Below are positions 33,626 through 43,117 of a stretch of DNA of 51,789 nucleotides, one piece after another. Below the pieces are notes generated by a model. It worked only from the letters and a program-made list of their open reading frames with translations, made no database searches and was not told the origin of the DNA. The DNA is from Planctomycetota bacterium (GTDB taxonomy: Bacteria > Planctomycetota > Planctomycetia > Pirellulales > Pirellulaceae): NCBI GenBank assembly GCA_027622275.1, contig JAQBZB010000025.1:1-51789 (forward strand). The letters run 5' to 3'. Position numbers and translations under genes: made by a program. Position 1 is the stretch's first letter, and each line of letters opens with the position of its first letter.

Positions 33626-34177
33626 ATGCTCTGGACCACTTTTGCCGTCGCGTTGGCGCTGGGATATCTGCGGCAATTCGATTCGCCGACCGTGTTTGCC
33701 TCCGCCGCGATTGTCATTGCGACTGCCGTCATTGTCGGAGGTTTGATCGGCTGGCCGGTTGGCCGAACGGGCGACGCCACGTACTGGGCGGTCGTGATCG
33801 CGACGGCGGCTTTTCTATCGGTGGCTGGCGATCCAGCCGCACCGGCGAGCTTTCGTTACGCGTGGTCCGCTGTCGGAATGCTTGCCGGTGCCGCCTGCGG
33901 CGCGGTCGCGCCGAGGCAGGTGTTGCGACGCGCGTTCTTTGGGGCGGGCGCGGGTGGCGCGGCCATGCTGGTTTGTTCGATGGCAATGCCCGTCCATGAC
34001 CTCGAATCGGTGTTCGATCTAATCTGTGCGCCGATTATTGGTGGATTGGTCGCTGTGCTGATCGAACTGATTCTTTGGCTCGAACGCGAGCGTTACTCGC
34101 CGCGTTACATCACGGCGTCTTGGCTGCTGTGCGCGGTGATCGTTGGGAATCTGCTCGTGCCGTGGGTGCTGGCTTAG
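33626..34177 (+). CDS. Small integral membrane protein of unknown function
   Basis: Protein of 183 residues that is hydrophobic almost throughout, with about five membrane segments (including VFASAAIVIATAVIVGGLIG, YWAVVIATAAFLSVAG, GAGGAAMLVCSMAM, ICAPIIGGLVAVLIELILWL and ASWLLCAVIVGNLLVPWVLA). No enzyme or transport motif is recognised. ATG 33626 starts it, although the frame is open upstream for about 40 codons and the phrase QFGIS just before resembles the cytoplasmic lead found in related planctomycete membrane proteins, so a non-ATG start further upstream is possible. Confidence 0.6.
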   Translation: MLWTTFAVALALGYLRQFDSPTVFASAAIVIATAVIVGGLIGWPVGRTGDATYWAVVIATAAFLSVAGDPAAPASFRYAWSAVGMLAGAACGAVAPRQVLRRAFFGAGAGGAAMLVCSMAMPVHDLESVFDLICAPIIGGLVAVLIELILWLERERYSPRYITASWLLCAVIVGNLLVPWVLA

Positions 34178-34196
34178 CGTCTGAACTTGGTCGGTG

Positions 34197-34556
34197 TCAC
34201 AGAGTTCCCAGCAATTGATTCGTGGCAGGCGACGGACTTTGATCGGCGGGGGCTAACTGTTGGGCGGCTTGCGTTGTATAGCTGCCCGCGGCTTCGCCGT
34301 ACAAATGCCCGTAGTAGTCGAGCCGCTGGGCGGCGAAGCGTTGCCGCTGTTCGTCGGTCAGATTCGGCTTGATGGACGACGTCACGTGATCGGTCGTCGC
34401 CTGCAACCACTTCCAGGCTCGATCGACTTCTTGCTTCGGCTCCACGCCGGCACTCTCCACCGTCCAACCAGCGGCTCCGAACAACATGAAGATCACTGCC
34501 CCCACCCCCATCGCTTCGATTGTTACGGCTCGGATTGCTTGCCAAATCATTCGCAT
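34197..34556 (-). CDS. Small single-pass membrane protein of unknown function
   Basis: Protein of 119 residues with one hydrophobic segment (about 10-33, AVTIEAMGVGAVIFMLFGAAGW) near the N-terminus and a polar Gln-rich remainder (RFAAQRLDYYGHLYGEAAGS). ATG 34556 has AGGGAG eight bases upstream; longer forms of this frame lack such a site. Not recognised. Convergent with the preceding membrane protein gene. Confidence 0.6.
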   Translation of the reverse strand: MRMIWQAIRAVTIEAMGVGAVIFMLFGAAGWTVESAGVEPKQEVDRAWKWLQATTDHVTSSIKPNLTDEQRQRFAAQRLDYYGHLYGEAAGSYTTQAAQQLAPADQSPSPATNQLLGTL

Positions 34557-34886
34557 CGCTCGACTCCCTCGTAGATGTAAGGCAGACCGCCTTGGAAGAT
34601 AGGTTGTAACCACTCGGTTCGCTACAATCATACGCAAGGGTCGTGCCAGAAAAACCGTTTGCACACTGCCAGACGGACGCAAACGGTTAGGATTGCACGG
34701 TTTATGCCTGCCGAAGCGGCGATCGGTGTACTCGTGCAAGCTTCCAATTGTTGTAGAAGTTACATTGCCGAAGAAAGACTCTGTCCGCACTACTCCCCAC
34801 TTCCCGATTTCGGTAGTGGTGGATTCCAGCCGCCATTGTGCGGTGGCGGCTGGAAACCAACCCTACACCTTCCCGAATGGACTCGC
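34557..34886. other. Divergent intergenic region before the helicase gene
   Basis: About 330 bp without a gene. It holds palindromic element F (34813-34866) and presumably divergent promoters. The open frame that runs through it ahead of the helicase is not coding. Confidence 0.5.
34813..34866. repeat. GTAG...CTAC palindromic element F
   Basis: Arms 34813-34835 and 34844-34866 are reverse complements with about four mismatches and an eight-nt loop. The arm core (TTCCAGCCGCCA) matches element A at 2527-2590, so the two are members of one family. Confidence 0.7.
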
Positions 34887-37193
34887 ATGACGCTCACTTC
34901 CCCGACTCGCGATGAACTCGCCAGCGATTACTTCGATCAACTGGAGTTTGATCCGTATCCGGTGCAGGAAGATGCGTTGCTAAACTGGTTCGCCTCGGAG
35001 CAAGGCGTGTTGGTCTGTGCTCCGACGGGGACGGGCAAGACGCTGATCGCGGAAGCGGCATTGTTCGAGGCTTTGAAGACGGGCAAGCGGGCGTACTATA
35101 CGACACCGCTGATCGCGCTCACGGAGCAGAAGCTGCAAGAGATGCAAGCGGCGGCGGTTCGTTGGGGATTCAGCGAGGACGATGTCGGTTTGGTAACCGG
35201 CAATCGGCGAGTCAACCCGGACGCGCCGATCTTGGTTGTCGTGGCCGAGATCCTTTTCAATCGTTTGCTCCATGGCGAGCAGTTTGAATTCGACGACGTG
35301 TGCGCGGTCGTGATGGACGAGTTTCATAGCTTCAACGATCCGGAACGCGGCATCGTCTGGGAGTTAACACTCGGCTTGTTACCGGAGCATGTGCGTTTGC
35401 TGTTGCTGTCGGCGACGGTGGGGAACGCGTACGAGTTTACGAGTTGGCTGCGGCGAGCACACAATCGCAATCTCGAGTTGGTTCAGAGTGACGAGCGGAG
35501 AGTGCCGCTGACGTATCACTGGATCGGCGATGCGCTGCTGACGGAGCATCTGGAGTGGATGGCGGCGGGGGATGAGGAAGCTCGCTATACGCCGACCCTG
35601 GTCTTCTGTTTCAATCGCGAGCAGTGCTGGAACGTCGCCGAACAACTCAAGGGCAAGTCGGTATTGCACGACGGCCAACAAAAGCGATTGCTGGCGGAAA
35701 TGGAACAATACAACTGGTCACAGGGAGCGGGACCGAAACTGAAGCAGATCTTGCAGCGCGGCGTCGGTGTGCATCATGCGGGTGTGCTGCCAAAGTACCG
35801 CCGCATCGTCGAAGAGCTGTTTCAACTAAAGCTGTTGTCGGTTTGTGTTTGCACCGAGACGCTGGCGGCTGGAATCAACTTGCCGGCACGAAGTGTCGTG
35901 ATCCCGGAATTGCTCAAAGGTCCGCCCGACAAGAAACGCCTGATCGAAGCCAGCGCCGCGCATCAAATGTTTGGCCGTGCCGGCCGTCCGCAGTTCGATA
36001 CGCAAGGGCACGTGTTCGCGCTGGCTCACGAAGACGACGTGAAGCATCTGCGGTGGAAGGAAAAGTACGATCAAATTCCCGAGGACACCAAGGATCCGGG
36101 GCTGCGGAAGGCGAAGAAGGCGCTCAAAAAGAAGATGCCGAAGCGCCGCACCAATCAGCAGTATTGGACCCAGCAGCAGTTTGAACAGCTTCGCAACGCG
36201 CCGTCGAGCAAGCTCGTCAGTCGCGGCCCGCTGCCGTGGCGGCTGTTGGCTTACATGCTCGATGTGTCGCCCGACCTCGCGCTGATTCGCTCGCTGGTCG
36301 ACAAGCGGTTGCTGGAAGGCAAGCAATTCGAGTCCGGCCAAAAGACACTCAATCGGATGCTGATGACGCTTTGGACGGCGGGTTACGTCACACTCGATCC
36401 GGAGCCGCCGAAGGAAGAAGATGCCAGCGACGGAAAACTGGGACTGGTGGAAGCCGAAGACGGCTCTGCGCCAGAAACCTACCAACCGCAGTTCGCTCAT
36501 CCGACCGACACGATGCAACGCCTGCTTCACTTTCGTGGCGTGAATCCGTTGTATGGAGTCTTCTTACTCAATCATCTCGGCATCGCGGATCGCGCCGAGC
36601 GAATTCAAGCGATCGAAAGCATCTTGGAGATTCCTGGTTCGGTGGCGCGTTTCGTCCGCGTTCCGAAGCACGAAGAAATGCCTCCCGGCCCGCTCGCCAC
36701 AACGCGTCTGGATGTTCATCTACTCCAGCTCGGTTTGGCCACACTCGAACAACTCGGAGCGGCCGAAGACGAGGAAGACGACAACCAACGGCGGCGTGGT
36801 GACGGCATCTTTGAAGAGGAACGCGTGTGGGTATTGACGCTGGCCGAGAAGTTACGGCTGTTGTTCGATCATGACTTCCCCGGCGTTCACGACGTCCGCG
36901 TCGTGCCCGTGTGGGCGGCGGGCGAATTGCTGGAATTTGGTGGCGACTTCAATAACTTCATCACCAGCAACGGACTGCAAAAGCAAGAAGGCGTCATCTT
37001 CCGGCACTTGCTGCGGATGATCTTATTGCTGGCCGAATTCAAGCAACTTTGTCCGCCGGATACGACCGAAGAAGAGTGGCGAACCGAACTGGACGACATC
37101 ACCGATCGGCTGGCGGAATCGTGTCGCCAAGTTGATCCAACCAGTACGGACAAGACGCTGGAGCAGGCCGAGCAGACTGGTGAGATCCCGTAG
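34887..37193 (+). CDS. DEAD/DEAH-box (Ski2-like) helicase
   Basis: Protein of 768 residues with superfamily 2 helicase motifs: the Q-motif-like [10 protein letters not shown] (about 24-33), motif I APTGTGKT (45-52), motif II DEFH (144-147), motif III SAT (175-177), a [12 protein letters not shown] motif V region and motif [11 protein letters not shown]. The [17 protein letters not shown] segment and DEFH are typical of the Ski2/Mtr4 group of RNA (or DNA) helicases. The C-terminal third has a Lys-rich stretch ([17 protein letters not shown]) and no recognised domain. ATG 34887 is chosen; the longer frame includes the palindromic repeat. Its TAG stop (37191-37193) lies in another GTAG motif. 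Single gene. Confidence 0.9.
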   Translation: MTLTSPTRDELASDYFDQLEFDPYPVQEDALLNWFASEQGVLVCAPTGTGKTLIAEAALFEALKTGKRAYYTTPLIALTEQKLQEMQAAAVRWGFSEDDVGLVTGNRRVNPDAPILVVVAEILFNRLLHGEQFEFDDVCAVVMDEFHSFNDPERGIVWELTLGLLPEHVRLLLLSATVGNAYEFTSWLRRAHNRNLELVQSDERRVPLTYHWIGDALLTEHLEWMAAGDEEARYTPTLVFCFNREQCWNVAEQLKGKSVLHDGQQKRLLAEMEQYNWSQGAGPKLKQILQRGVGVHHAGVLPKYRRIVEELFQLKLLSVCVCTETLAAGINLPARSVVIPELLKGPPDKKRLIEASAAHQMFGRAGRPQFDTQGHVFALAHEDDVKHLRWKEKYDQIPEDTKDPGLRKAKKALKKKMPKRRTNQQYWTQQQFEQLRNAPSSKLVSRGPLPWRLLAYMLDVSPDLALIRSLVDKRLLEGKQFESGQKTLNRMLMTLWTAGYVTLDPEPPKEEDASDGKLGLVEAEDGSAPETYQPQFAHPTDTMQRLLHFRGVNPLYGVFLLNHLGIADRAERIQAIESILEIPGSVARFVRVPKHEEMPPGPLATTRLDVHLLQLGLATLEQLGAAEDEEDDNQRRRGDGIFEEERVWVLTLAEKLRLLFDHDFPGVHDVRVVPVWAAGELLEFGGDFNNFITSNGLQKQEGVIFRHLLRMILLLAEFKQLCPPDTTEEEWRTELDDITDRLAESCRQVDPTSTDKTLEQAEQTGEIP

Positions 37194-37213
37194 GGCGGCG
37201 GTGCCGCAGCCGC

Positions 37214-37274
37214 GTAGGATGGACTTCCAGTCACGCGGAAAGGCATTTAAGGACGGACTGGAAGTCCATCCTAC
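37214..37274. repeat. GTAG...CTAC palindromic element G
   Basis: Arms 37214-37232 and 37256-37274 (GTAGGATGGACTTCCAGTC and its exact reverse complement) with a 23-nt loop. The right CTAC provides the TAG stop (37271-37273) of the convergent kinase. A partial element, GTAGGGCGGCGGTGCCGC, sits just to the left and provides the helicase stop. Probably a bidirectional terminator in effect. Confidence 0.8.
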
Positions 37275-38536
37275 TCCTGCTTCTTGCGGAGTTCTTTCTG
37301 ATTGAGGAGCGTCTCTTCGCGGACGATCGTTTCGATCGTCGATTGACGCGTTTCATCCGGCGCGGGCTTGACGGCATCGCTCAGCGAACGGGCGGTGCTG
37401 CCCTGGTCGCGGATCTTGGCCTCCTTGTGCTGTTCCTTCCGCTTGGCGTGTGACATCCGAGCGTTCAGCACCGAGCGGAAATTGAACGCAGTGGCCTGAC
37501 GCTCAGCAAGGGGCCGCAGGTAACGAGCGACTTCCTTGGCGGTCTGAAAACGATTCTCGGGACGCTTCGCCATCAGCTTGGCAACGATCGCGGCGACCTG
37601 TCGCGGCACATCGGGTCGCAACTTCTGAACCGGCGTCGCCTTCTTCTTGAGGTGCGCTTTGAGCTTTTGCCCCGAACTCTCGAATGGGAACGGAACCTTT
37701 CCGGTCAATGCGAAGTACAACGTGCAACCAAGACTATACAGATCCGCCCGCGCGTCGACTTGGTAGCTGTCGAGATACTGTTCGGGCGAAATGTAATCCG
37801 CCGTGCCGAGACGATTCTGGCCGAAGATCATCGCCATCGAAAACTCTTCATCGTTCTCGTCAATCATCGCCAGACCAAAGTCCAGAATCTTCACGGTGCC
37901 ATCCGCACAGATCAGGATGTTTTCCGGTTTGATGTCGCGGTGAACGAGCCCCTGTTCGTGAGCGTACTCCAAACCTTGAGCGGCTTGCATGATGATATCG
38001 CAGGCGTGGCCAACGTCGAGCTTCTTCTTCATCAGCATGAACTCGAACAAGTTCACGCCGCGAACCAACTCCATGACCATGTACGCAACCCGCCCGTAAC
38101 GGTCTTCGGCTTCGCCAAGCTTGTGGCTACGGACGATGTTGGGGTGATTCAGCCTCATGCCGGCTTGTGCTTCGAGCCGGAAACGAGCGAGCGTGCCGGC
38201 GTCGTGTCTCGCTTCGTCGGGCAGAACCTTGATTGCCACGCGCCAATGCGTCTCCGAGTCCTCCGCGATATAAACCCACCCCATGCCGCCGCGACCGAGC
38301 ACCTCAACTATCTTGTAGCCGTCGATCACCAGGCCACGGAACGAACCTTCCAACAGGCGATCGGCTTGGAAGCGAGTCAAGTATCCATCTTCAACCAAGA
38401 CGTCCGCGATTGCTTCCTGAGTCGGATCATCCAATTGAGCCGCTGTCAGCGCAGCATCCTGGAGATCTGCTTGTGGCAGCAACTCGCTCTTCTTGAGAAG
38501 CGTGAGAAACTCGGTAGTCGATTTGGAGATTTGCAT
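37271..38536 (-). CDS. Ser/Thr protein kinase
   Basis: Protein of 421 residues. A short N-terminal helical domain (about 1-65, including DVLVEDGYLTRFQADRLLEG) common in planctomycete kinases precedes an intact catalytic domain (about 74-335): glycine loop GRGGMG (81-86), Lys103, HRDIKPEN (199-206), DFG (219-221) and SPEQ in the activation region. The remainder is a charged, probably disordered C-terminal tail with no membrane helix, so the protein is likely cytoplasmic. ATG 38536 begins the conserved MQISKSTTEFL. Unlike the kinase at 5086, all catalytic residues are present. Substrates unknown. Confidence 0.92.
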   Translation of the reverse strand: MQISKSTTEFLTLLKKSELLPQADLQDAALTAAQLDDPTQEAIADVLVEDGYLTRFQADRLLEGSFRGLVIDGYKIVEVLGRGGMGWVYIAEDSETHWRVAIKVLPDEARHDAGTLARFRLEAQAGMRLNHPNIVRSHKLGEAEDRYGRVAYMVMELVRGVNLFEFMLMKKKLDVGHACDIIMQAAQGLEYAHEQGLVHRDIKPENILICADGTVKILDFGLAMIDENDEEFSMAMIFGQNRLGTADYISPEQYLDSYQVDARADLYSLGCTLYFALTGKVPFPFESSGQKLKAHLKKKATPVQKLRPDVPRQVAAIVAKLMAKRPENRFQTAKEVARYLRPLAERQATAFNFRSVLNARMSHAKRKEQHKEAKIRDQGSTARSLSDAVKPAPDETRQSTIETIVREETLLNQKELRKKQE

Positions 38537-38792
38537 GAGAGACTCGCCGACACATCGTGCGTGGACGATCGTCGGGGCTCGACTCGAACGGCAGCGAACG
38601 CCACCACGTGATTCTATTCTATCACGGCTGCGCGTCAACTTGCACCCAGATTTCAAGGATTGCGGTCCTCGGACCAAGAAGGCGGGCAGGTGCCGAGGAG
38701 GTTCCGGGCGGAATCGTACCGCTTGCATTGGCTGCGCCGGATGAACACGCTTTCGCCCGGATACGAAGCGCTTTTTGGCGCGGAGCCGCCGA

Positions 38793-39533
38793 TTAAGTAA
38801 CGCCTACGAGAGGAAAGACCTCGACGTCGACGCCTGGCGAGTAATGAACAAAGGCCGGCGGTGCCGTGACGGCGGGGAAGCCGGCCGCGGCGATCAGTTC
38901 GTCTTGGACTTCAAACACGGTCGCGTCGAATGCAGGATAAGGCTCATGATGGACCTGGCCGGCATACATCTCGCGACCTCGCTCGACGAACAAGAGGTAA
39001 CGTTCCAGCAAGAAGTGCCGTAACGTTCCAGGCTCGGACGGACCGAATTCGTCACCGACACGATATCGCACGGAGTGACTCGGACCGTTACGAGGGCGTC
39101 GCGTTTCATAACCGGTTGCATCGTCGGTTCGCTTTACGCTGGCGCGAGCGTAGTGGTAAGGCAAGCCCCAACCGGCTCGCGCACCCCAGACCGCGAAACG
39201 CGAGTTGGCTTCGAGCGAAAAGAAATAGATGCCTGGACGACCGTTGTAAATGACGTAAGTCCGCAAATTCGTCTCCAGGAAGCTCATGGAGCACGATTCA
39301 GGCCACCACCACGGCCGAACGCCTTCCATTTCGAATGGGACAACACCAACGTAGGCTTTGTTTTCGTAGAGGTCGAGTTCCAACTCGGGCGGAACCAAGC
39401 GGCGGAGGATGTCAACGTCGACCGGCCAGTGCATGAAGAGCAACGAGCGCCAGCGTTGGTATCCGGCGATTCTGCCCGGCGGTCGGCGAGATGGTGCAAC
39501 GCGGTCAATCAGGGGGCGATCAAGTGAGTTCAT
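38793..39533 (-). CDS. DUF2071 (YqjF-like) family protein
   Basis: Protein of 246 residues. It shows the features of this family: the N-terminal RWRSLLFMHWPVDVDILRRL segment, VPPELELDLYENKAYVGVVP, an aromatic-rich stretch RPWWWPES, ETNLRTYV and GIYFFSLEANSRFAVWGARA, and the C-terminal region with HHEPYPAFDATVF. Function of the family is not established; the fold is related to acetoacetate-decarboxylase-like proteins. ATG 39533. No operon partner: the 119-bp repeat lies just upstream. Confidence 0.85.
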   Translation of the reverse strand: MNSLDRPLIDRVAPSRRPPGRIAGYQRWRSLLFMHWPVDVDILRRLVPPELELDLYENKAYVGVVPFEMEGVRPWWWPESCSMSFLETNLRTYVIYNGRPGIYFFSLEANSRFAVWGARAGWGLPYHYARASVKRTDDATGYETRRPRNGPSHSVRYRVGDEFGPSEPGTLRHFLLERYLLFVERGREMYAGQVHHEPYPAFDATVFEVQDELIAAAGFPAVTAPPAFVHYSPGVDVEVFPLVGVT

Positions 39534-39570
39534 GTCAGCTTCTCAACCGCACGGAACTTTCCCACTTAAC

Positions 39571-39689
39571 ATCGTTCGAGAAATAACTGTCCGATATCGA
39601 GTGAGCGGCACGGCGCTAGCCGCCGGTGTTGCACGACAACGGAAGAACCGGTGGCTAGCGCCATTCCGCTCACTTAATCCTCGAACGAT
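39571..39689. repeat. 119-bp palindromic element, copy 1
   Basis: The ends ATCGTTCGAG (39571-39580) and CTCGAACGAT (39680-39689) are exact reverse complements, and long internal arms (GAGTGAGCGG...GGCGCTAGCCGCCGGT against ACCGGTGGCTAGCGCC...CCGCTCACTT) make the whole a large hairpin. A second copy lies at 40939-41056, with the SGNH hydrolase gene between. MITE-like; no transposase inside. Confidence 0.75.
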
Positions 39690-39691
39690 CC

Positions 39692-40870
39692 TTAACGTCC
39701 GCGGGGCAACGATTCTGCTTTGAGCCACGCGTAGATGCTGGCCGCGACCTGCCGGTATCCGGTCTCGTTGGGATGCACGCCGTTGTTGGCGGGGTAACCA
39801 TCGACGGGATCGAGATTCAGTTCGGTCGGAACGATGAAGATCCGTTCCGCTTCGCGGTCGGAGTAATGTTCGAGCTGCCGTTGGACGAGGTGGTGTTGAA
39901 TTCGCTTCCAGCCCCAGCGGGTATAGCGATCCTGGTAGTTGGCCTCGAAGGCCTCCTGCCGCGAGTTGGGCGGAGTCGTCAAGCAAACCGCGAGCTTCGC
40001 CTCGGGAGCAGCTTTCGAAAATGCCGCGAGCAGTGTGTCGGCGTTCTTGAAAACATCATCGATTCTCGCGTCGATCGCCTGCGGGTCGTCAGGGTTCGCG
40101 CTGAAGCAGTCGTTGATCCCGAGCAGAAAGGTGACGACGTCTGGCGGCTCGCCGCCACATTCCTCGGCGAAATACCGCGTCACATCAAGCGCCGGCTTGC
40201 CATCGTCGCCAAGATAAACGAAGGGGCTACTTCGCTTGCGGTACGTCCCATCGGGATTGGGCTCGTACTGGTTGACAAAGCGTTGCCACGTCCAGCCGCC
40301 ATAGCCTTCGTGGGCAACGCCCTCCGCGGCACCGCCGGGTTTGTGAGTTCCCAGCATCGTCAACTTGGGATTGCCCGGCTGTGCAAACAGTCGCGACAGC
40401 TCGTTCGGATAAGCGCTCGCATGCGTCAGACTGTCTCCGACGATCAAGAGCCGTAGCTCGCTCCCCTGCCCCGCGTCCGGAGATGCAATTCGCAGGATCG
40501 TCTTCGCCGTGTCGAGGACTTTGCCGTCAGCATCCGTCACTCGCACCGTCACCGCATGGTCTCCGCGAGCATCGGCAACAGGCGTGACCGCCCAACGAGT
40601 TGCTTGCTGAGCGCCAAGACCGCAAGTGACTTCAAATCGATATGCATCCGGCGACTGCGTGAGCACTATGTTGTCGTAATAAATGGCCGACTCGACGCCG
40701 GGAATAGCGAACACGACGGGAGGGAGTGTCAACTGCAGATCTTCGGCACTCACGCCGCGCGACGACGGCAATATGGCCACCGTCGCCGCCAGGAAACTCA
40801 CGAGCGTCAACATACGCGTGTGGCTGGGGTCGAGTCTTCGAGCCCAGCCACCCTGTTCCGCAACTGACAT
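39692..40870 (-). CDS. Exported SGNH/GDSL-family hydrolase
   Basis: Protein of 392 residues. A signal peptide (hydrophobic run LTLVSFLAATVAIL, about 22-35) is followed by a beta-sandwich-like region to about 130 and an SGNH hydrolase domain: block I IVGDSLTHAS with the nucleophile Ser, block II HEGYGGWTW, block III LLGINDC, and block V NGVHPNETGY with catalytic Asp/His equivalents. Probably a carbohydrate esterase or lipase acting outside the cytoplasm. ATG 40870 has AGGA seven bases upstream, so it is preferred, although ATG 40813 gives a more usual signal peptide. The first 19 residues are encoded by a palindromic repeat (40820-40851). Confidence 0.85.
   Translation of the reverse strand: MSVAEQGGWARRLDPSHTRMLTLVSFLAATVAILPSSRGVSAEDLQLTLPPVVFAIPGVESAIYYDNIVLTQSPDAYRFEVTCGLGAQQATRWAVTPVADARGDHAVTVRVTDADGKVLDTAKTILRIASPDAGQGSELRLLIVGDSLTHASAYPNELSRLFAQPGNPKLTMLGTHKPGGAAEGVAHEGYGGWTWQRFVNQYEPNPDGTYRKRSSPFVYLGDDGKPALDVTRYFAEECGGEPPDVVTFLLGINDCFSANPDDPQAIDARIDDVFKNADTLLAAFSKAAPEAKLAVCLTTPPNSRQEAFEANYQDRYTRWGWKRIQHHLVQRQLEHYSDREAERIFIVPTELNLDPVDGYPANNGVHPNETGYRQVAASIYAWLKAESLPRGR
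40820..40851. repeat. Palindromic repeat inside the 5' end of the SGNH gene
   Basis: GTGGCTGGGGTCGA (40820-40833) and TCGAGCCCAGCCAC (40838-40851) are reverse complements with one mismatch. A half-copy of the same sequence occurs near 22558-22576. Being within the coding frame it encodes part of the N-terminus if ATG 40870 is used. Confidence 0.6.
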
Positions 40871-40938
40871 TGGTATTCCTACTTGGGTAAAGTGCCTTAC
40901 GAATTAACAAGCCGCCTCGACCGGTGATACGCTTAGGA

Positions 40939-41056
40939 CCGTTCGAGAAATACCTGTCCGAATACAGGTGAGCGGCACGGCGCTAGCCGCCGGTGTTTCA
41001 CGGCGCACGAAGAACCGGTGGCTAGCGCCATTCCACTCACTAATTCCTCGAATGGT
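40939..41056. repeat. 119-bp palindromic element, copy 2
   Basis: The ends ACCGTTCGAG (40939-40948) and CTCGAATGGT (41047-41056) form imperfect inverted repeats, and the interior closely matches 39571-39689. It lies between the SGNH and DUF1080 genes, directly before the stop of the latter. Confidence 0.75.
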
Positions 41057-41058
41057 GC

Positions 41059-41856
41059 TTACTCGCTCTCGATCGGCCGCTCTTCGCCTTTGTCGTCCCG
41101 CAAGAACGGTTCACGAACCTGTTCGCCTTGAGCTGGCTTGGTCTCGCGAATCCAGATGTTTCGGAAGCGGACTGGGTTGCCGTGATCTTGCAACCGGATC
41201 GGCAGGCGATCGGCGTGTTGGCTGTACTTGGGAGGTCGAACAAAAGGCGTGTCTCCCTTCAGCTCAAAGTGATTCAGAATCAACGCTCCGTTGTGCAACG
41301 CCGTGATAAACGCGGGTGAGTTCAGAGAACCGTCTTCATGGAATCGCGGAGCCGTCCAGATGATGTCGTAGACGTTCCATTGGCCCGGCGGGCGCATCGC
41401 GTTGACTTGCGGCGGCGTCTGTTTGTAGATCGCGCCGGCCTGGCCATCGAAGTACGTTTCGTTCTCGTACGAGTCGAGAACTTGGATCTCGTAGGTGTTC
41501 ATCAGAAAGATGCCGCTATTGCCACGGCCTTGGCCACTGCCAGTGGCGGGCGTTGGTGCCGACCATTCGATATGCAGCTGGCAATCACCGAACGACTCCT
41601 TCGTGCGGGCGTCGCCTTTACCGCTAACCATCGCACCTTCGTCGACCGTCCAGTTGTCCGCGTTCTCCCAGGCCGATAGATCGCTGCCATCGAACAGCAC
41701 AACCGCGTCGGACGGCACACCATTGTCGCCAACCGTGATGATCGGCGTTGGCTCCCATTTGATTCCGTTCAAATACTCGTCGGCGGAACTGGGTGACTGG
41801 TTGATGACGGCGGCGAATGCCACGGACAAGCAGGCAAGCTGAACAACTGATTTCAT
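41059..41856 (-). CDS. Exported 3-keto-disaccharide hydrolase domain (DUF1080) protein
   Basis: Protein of 265 residues with a signal peptide (MKSVVQLACLSVAFAAVINQ). The domain has the usual marks: VVLFDGSDLSAWE at the start, WTVDEGAMVSGKGD, FGDCQLHIEWSAP, GNSGIFLMNTYEIQVLDSY, PPGQWNVYDIIWTAPRF and PVRFRNIWIRE near the end, a concanavalin-like beta-sandwich. Members act on 3-keto-glycosides or bind carbohydrate; they are greatly expanded in planctomycetes. The TAA stop lies directly after the 119-bp element. Confidence 0.92.
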   Translation of the reverse strand: MKSVVQLACLSVAFAAVINQSPSSADEYLNGIKWEPTPIITVGDNGVPSDAVVLFDGSDLSAWENADNWTVDEGAMVSGKGDARTKESFGDCQLHIEWSAPTPATGSGQGRGNSGIFLMNTYEIQVLDSYENETYFDGQAGAIYKQTPPQVNAMRPPGQWNVYDIIWTAPRFHEDGSLNSPAFITALHNGALILNHFELKGDTPFVRPPKYSQHADRLPIRLQDHGNPVRFRNIWIRETKPAQGEQVREPFLRDDKGEERPIESE

Positions 41857-42079
41857 GGTGCAAGCTCCTTAACAGGTGGGCAACAACAGGCAGGGGTAGG
41901 TCTTCCGGCGGAAGTGACCTACTGGGACTTTTGAAACAAAGCCTAGTCTAACTTCCACGTCGCTCGCTTGCGCCTGCTGTCCAAGAAAGAGAAATTCGCC
42001 CGCGAATGACGGAGTCCGATTAAAAGAACTCTGCGTCGATCGCGGGCGAAGGTTAGCCGCTGCGAAAACTACTGACCGA

Positions 42080-42526
42080 TTAGTATCGCCCGTACGGCGA
42101 GCGACCAACTTGACTGCGGTAAGGGTACGCTCCATACGCAGACGAGCGATACGGCGTGCCATATCCAGAGGGAACACTTCGGTAGCTCTGGATGTAGCGG
42201 GGCGAGTAGGCTCGCGTCGCGTGAGCCGTCTCGTGTTCAACCGCGTCGTGGTACGAGGAGTGATCGAGATCGTTGTGCAGTCGGACGTGCTGACGAGTGG
42301 TCAGCGGCTGATAGTGGGCCGCCTGATGCACGTATTCCCGTTCGATCTCGCGGGCCTGCAAGTCAACGTGGTGGTCGACATGTGCGTGCTGAGCGGCATG
42401 GCGATACGACTGATGATTCGTGCCGAAGGCAATACGCAGGATCTCGGTCAAGTCCGAGGCTTGGGCGGAACTGGTGCAGGCAACCAAAACGGCGACGGTG
42501 GCGAAGCTAAGAGCGATACGTTTCAT
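42080..42526 (-). CDS. Small exported His- and Tyr-rich protein of unknown function
   Basis: Protein of 148 residues beginning with a signal peptide (MKRIALSFATVAVLVACTSSAQA). The mature part is rich in His (RHAAQHAHVDHHVDLQAREI; HVRLHNDLDHSSYHD) and ends in a Tyr/Gly/Arg/Ser-rich low-complexity tail. The histidines could bind metal; that is inference. ATG 42526 has AAGGAG seven bases upstream. Not otherwise recognised. Confidence 0.75.
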   Translation of the reverse strand: MKRIALSFATVAVLVACTSSAQASDLTEILRIAFGTNHQSYRHAAQHAHVDHHVDLQAREIEREYVHQAAHYQPLTTRQHVRLHNDLDHSSYHDAVEHETAHATRAYSPRYIQSYRSVPSGYGTPYRSSAYGAYPYRSQVGRSPYGRY

Positions 42527-42916
42527 GGCTTTCTCCTTCAGGCGGTTGAAAACTCGGGAGCGATCGGCGATCAACTGATTCGCCTTCTTGCTGTAACGCT
42601 GGTTCTCAATCGCAGACCCCGTGCCAAAAGTCGTGGCGTGCGGCACAGGTCGTTTCAGTACCGCCATTTAGAACGAGATTGCCCAATATCTCCCGCCGGC
42701 CTACACGCTGCTTTTGTCGTCCGTATGACAACGCCGTCGCACATAGAGAGACGCGGGTGACGGGACGCACGCCCGCCGCCGCCCCGAACGAAGCGCAGGC
42801 GTCCGCCGCGTGGATGCGGTGGCTCAGCAGGCATGCGGCGTTGTGCGACGGACAACGCCGCATAAGATTCTTGATCCCCCTGAACCGCCAAGAGGAGAAC
42901 TTAATGTACGGCCGAC
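42527..42916. other. Gene-free stretch with a hairpin
   Basis: About 390 bp with no credible gene. A perfect 12-bp inverted repeat with a seven-nt loop lies at 42833-42863 (ATGCGGCGTTGT and its reverse complement). No T-run follows it in either direction. Nothing else is identified. Confidence 0.5.
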
Positions 42917-43117
42917 TTATTTGCGAAACCAGACGATGATAAGGCCGATCAGGCCTTCTTGTGAGTGGGAAATTGAGATTAGTTTGTCCGCAGGCAATGT
43001 CGACGCGAAGTCCATCGCCTCTGTGCAAAGTGTGTCCCATGATTTCGTTCGGCTCGCGAAACGCCTGCACGTAACGGCAGTTTGGGATTTTCGGTTTTCA
43101 GCGGGTTGTGTCGCCAT
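42917..43117 (-). CDS. Possible small protein of 66 residues
   Basis: Starting at ATG 43117, or TTG 43138 in the longer version. The C-terminal part, DTLCTEAMDFASTLPADKLI followed by ISHSQEGLIGLIIVWF, has a balanced helix-strand composition typical of real small proteins in planctomycetes, but no named family is certain and no strong ribosome site is seen. Confidence 0.4.
   Translation of the reverse strand: MATQPAENRKSQTAVTCRRFASRTKSWDTLCTEAMDFASTLPADKLISISHSQEGLIGLIIVWFRK

Noticed and set aside
42606-43070. Possible 154-residue minus-strand protein
   Set aside because: Composition and lack of a start site suggest chance; the nearby smaller frame at 42917-43117 looks more like a protein.
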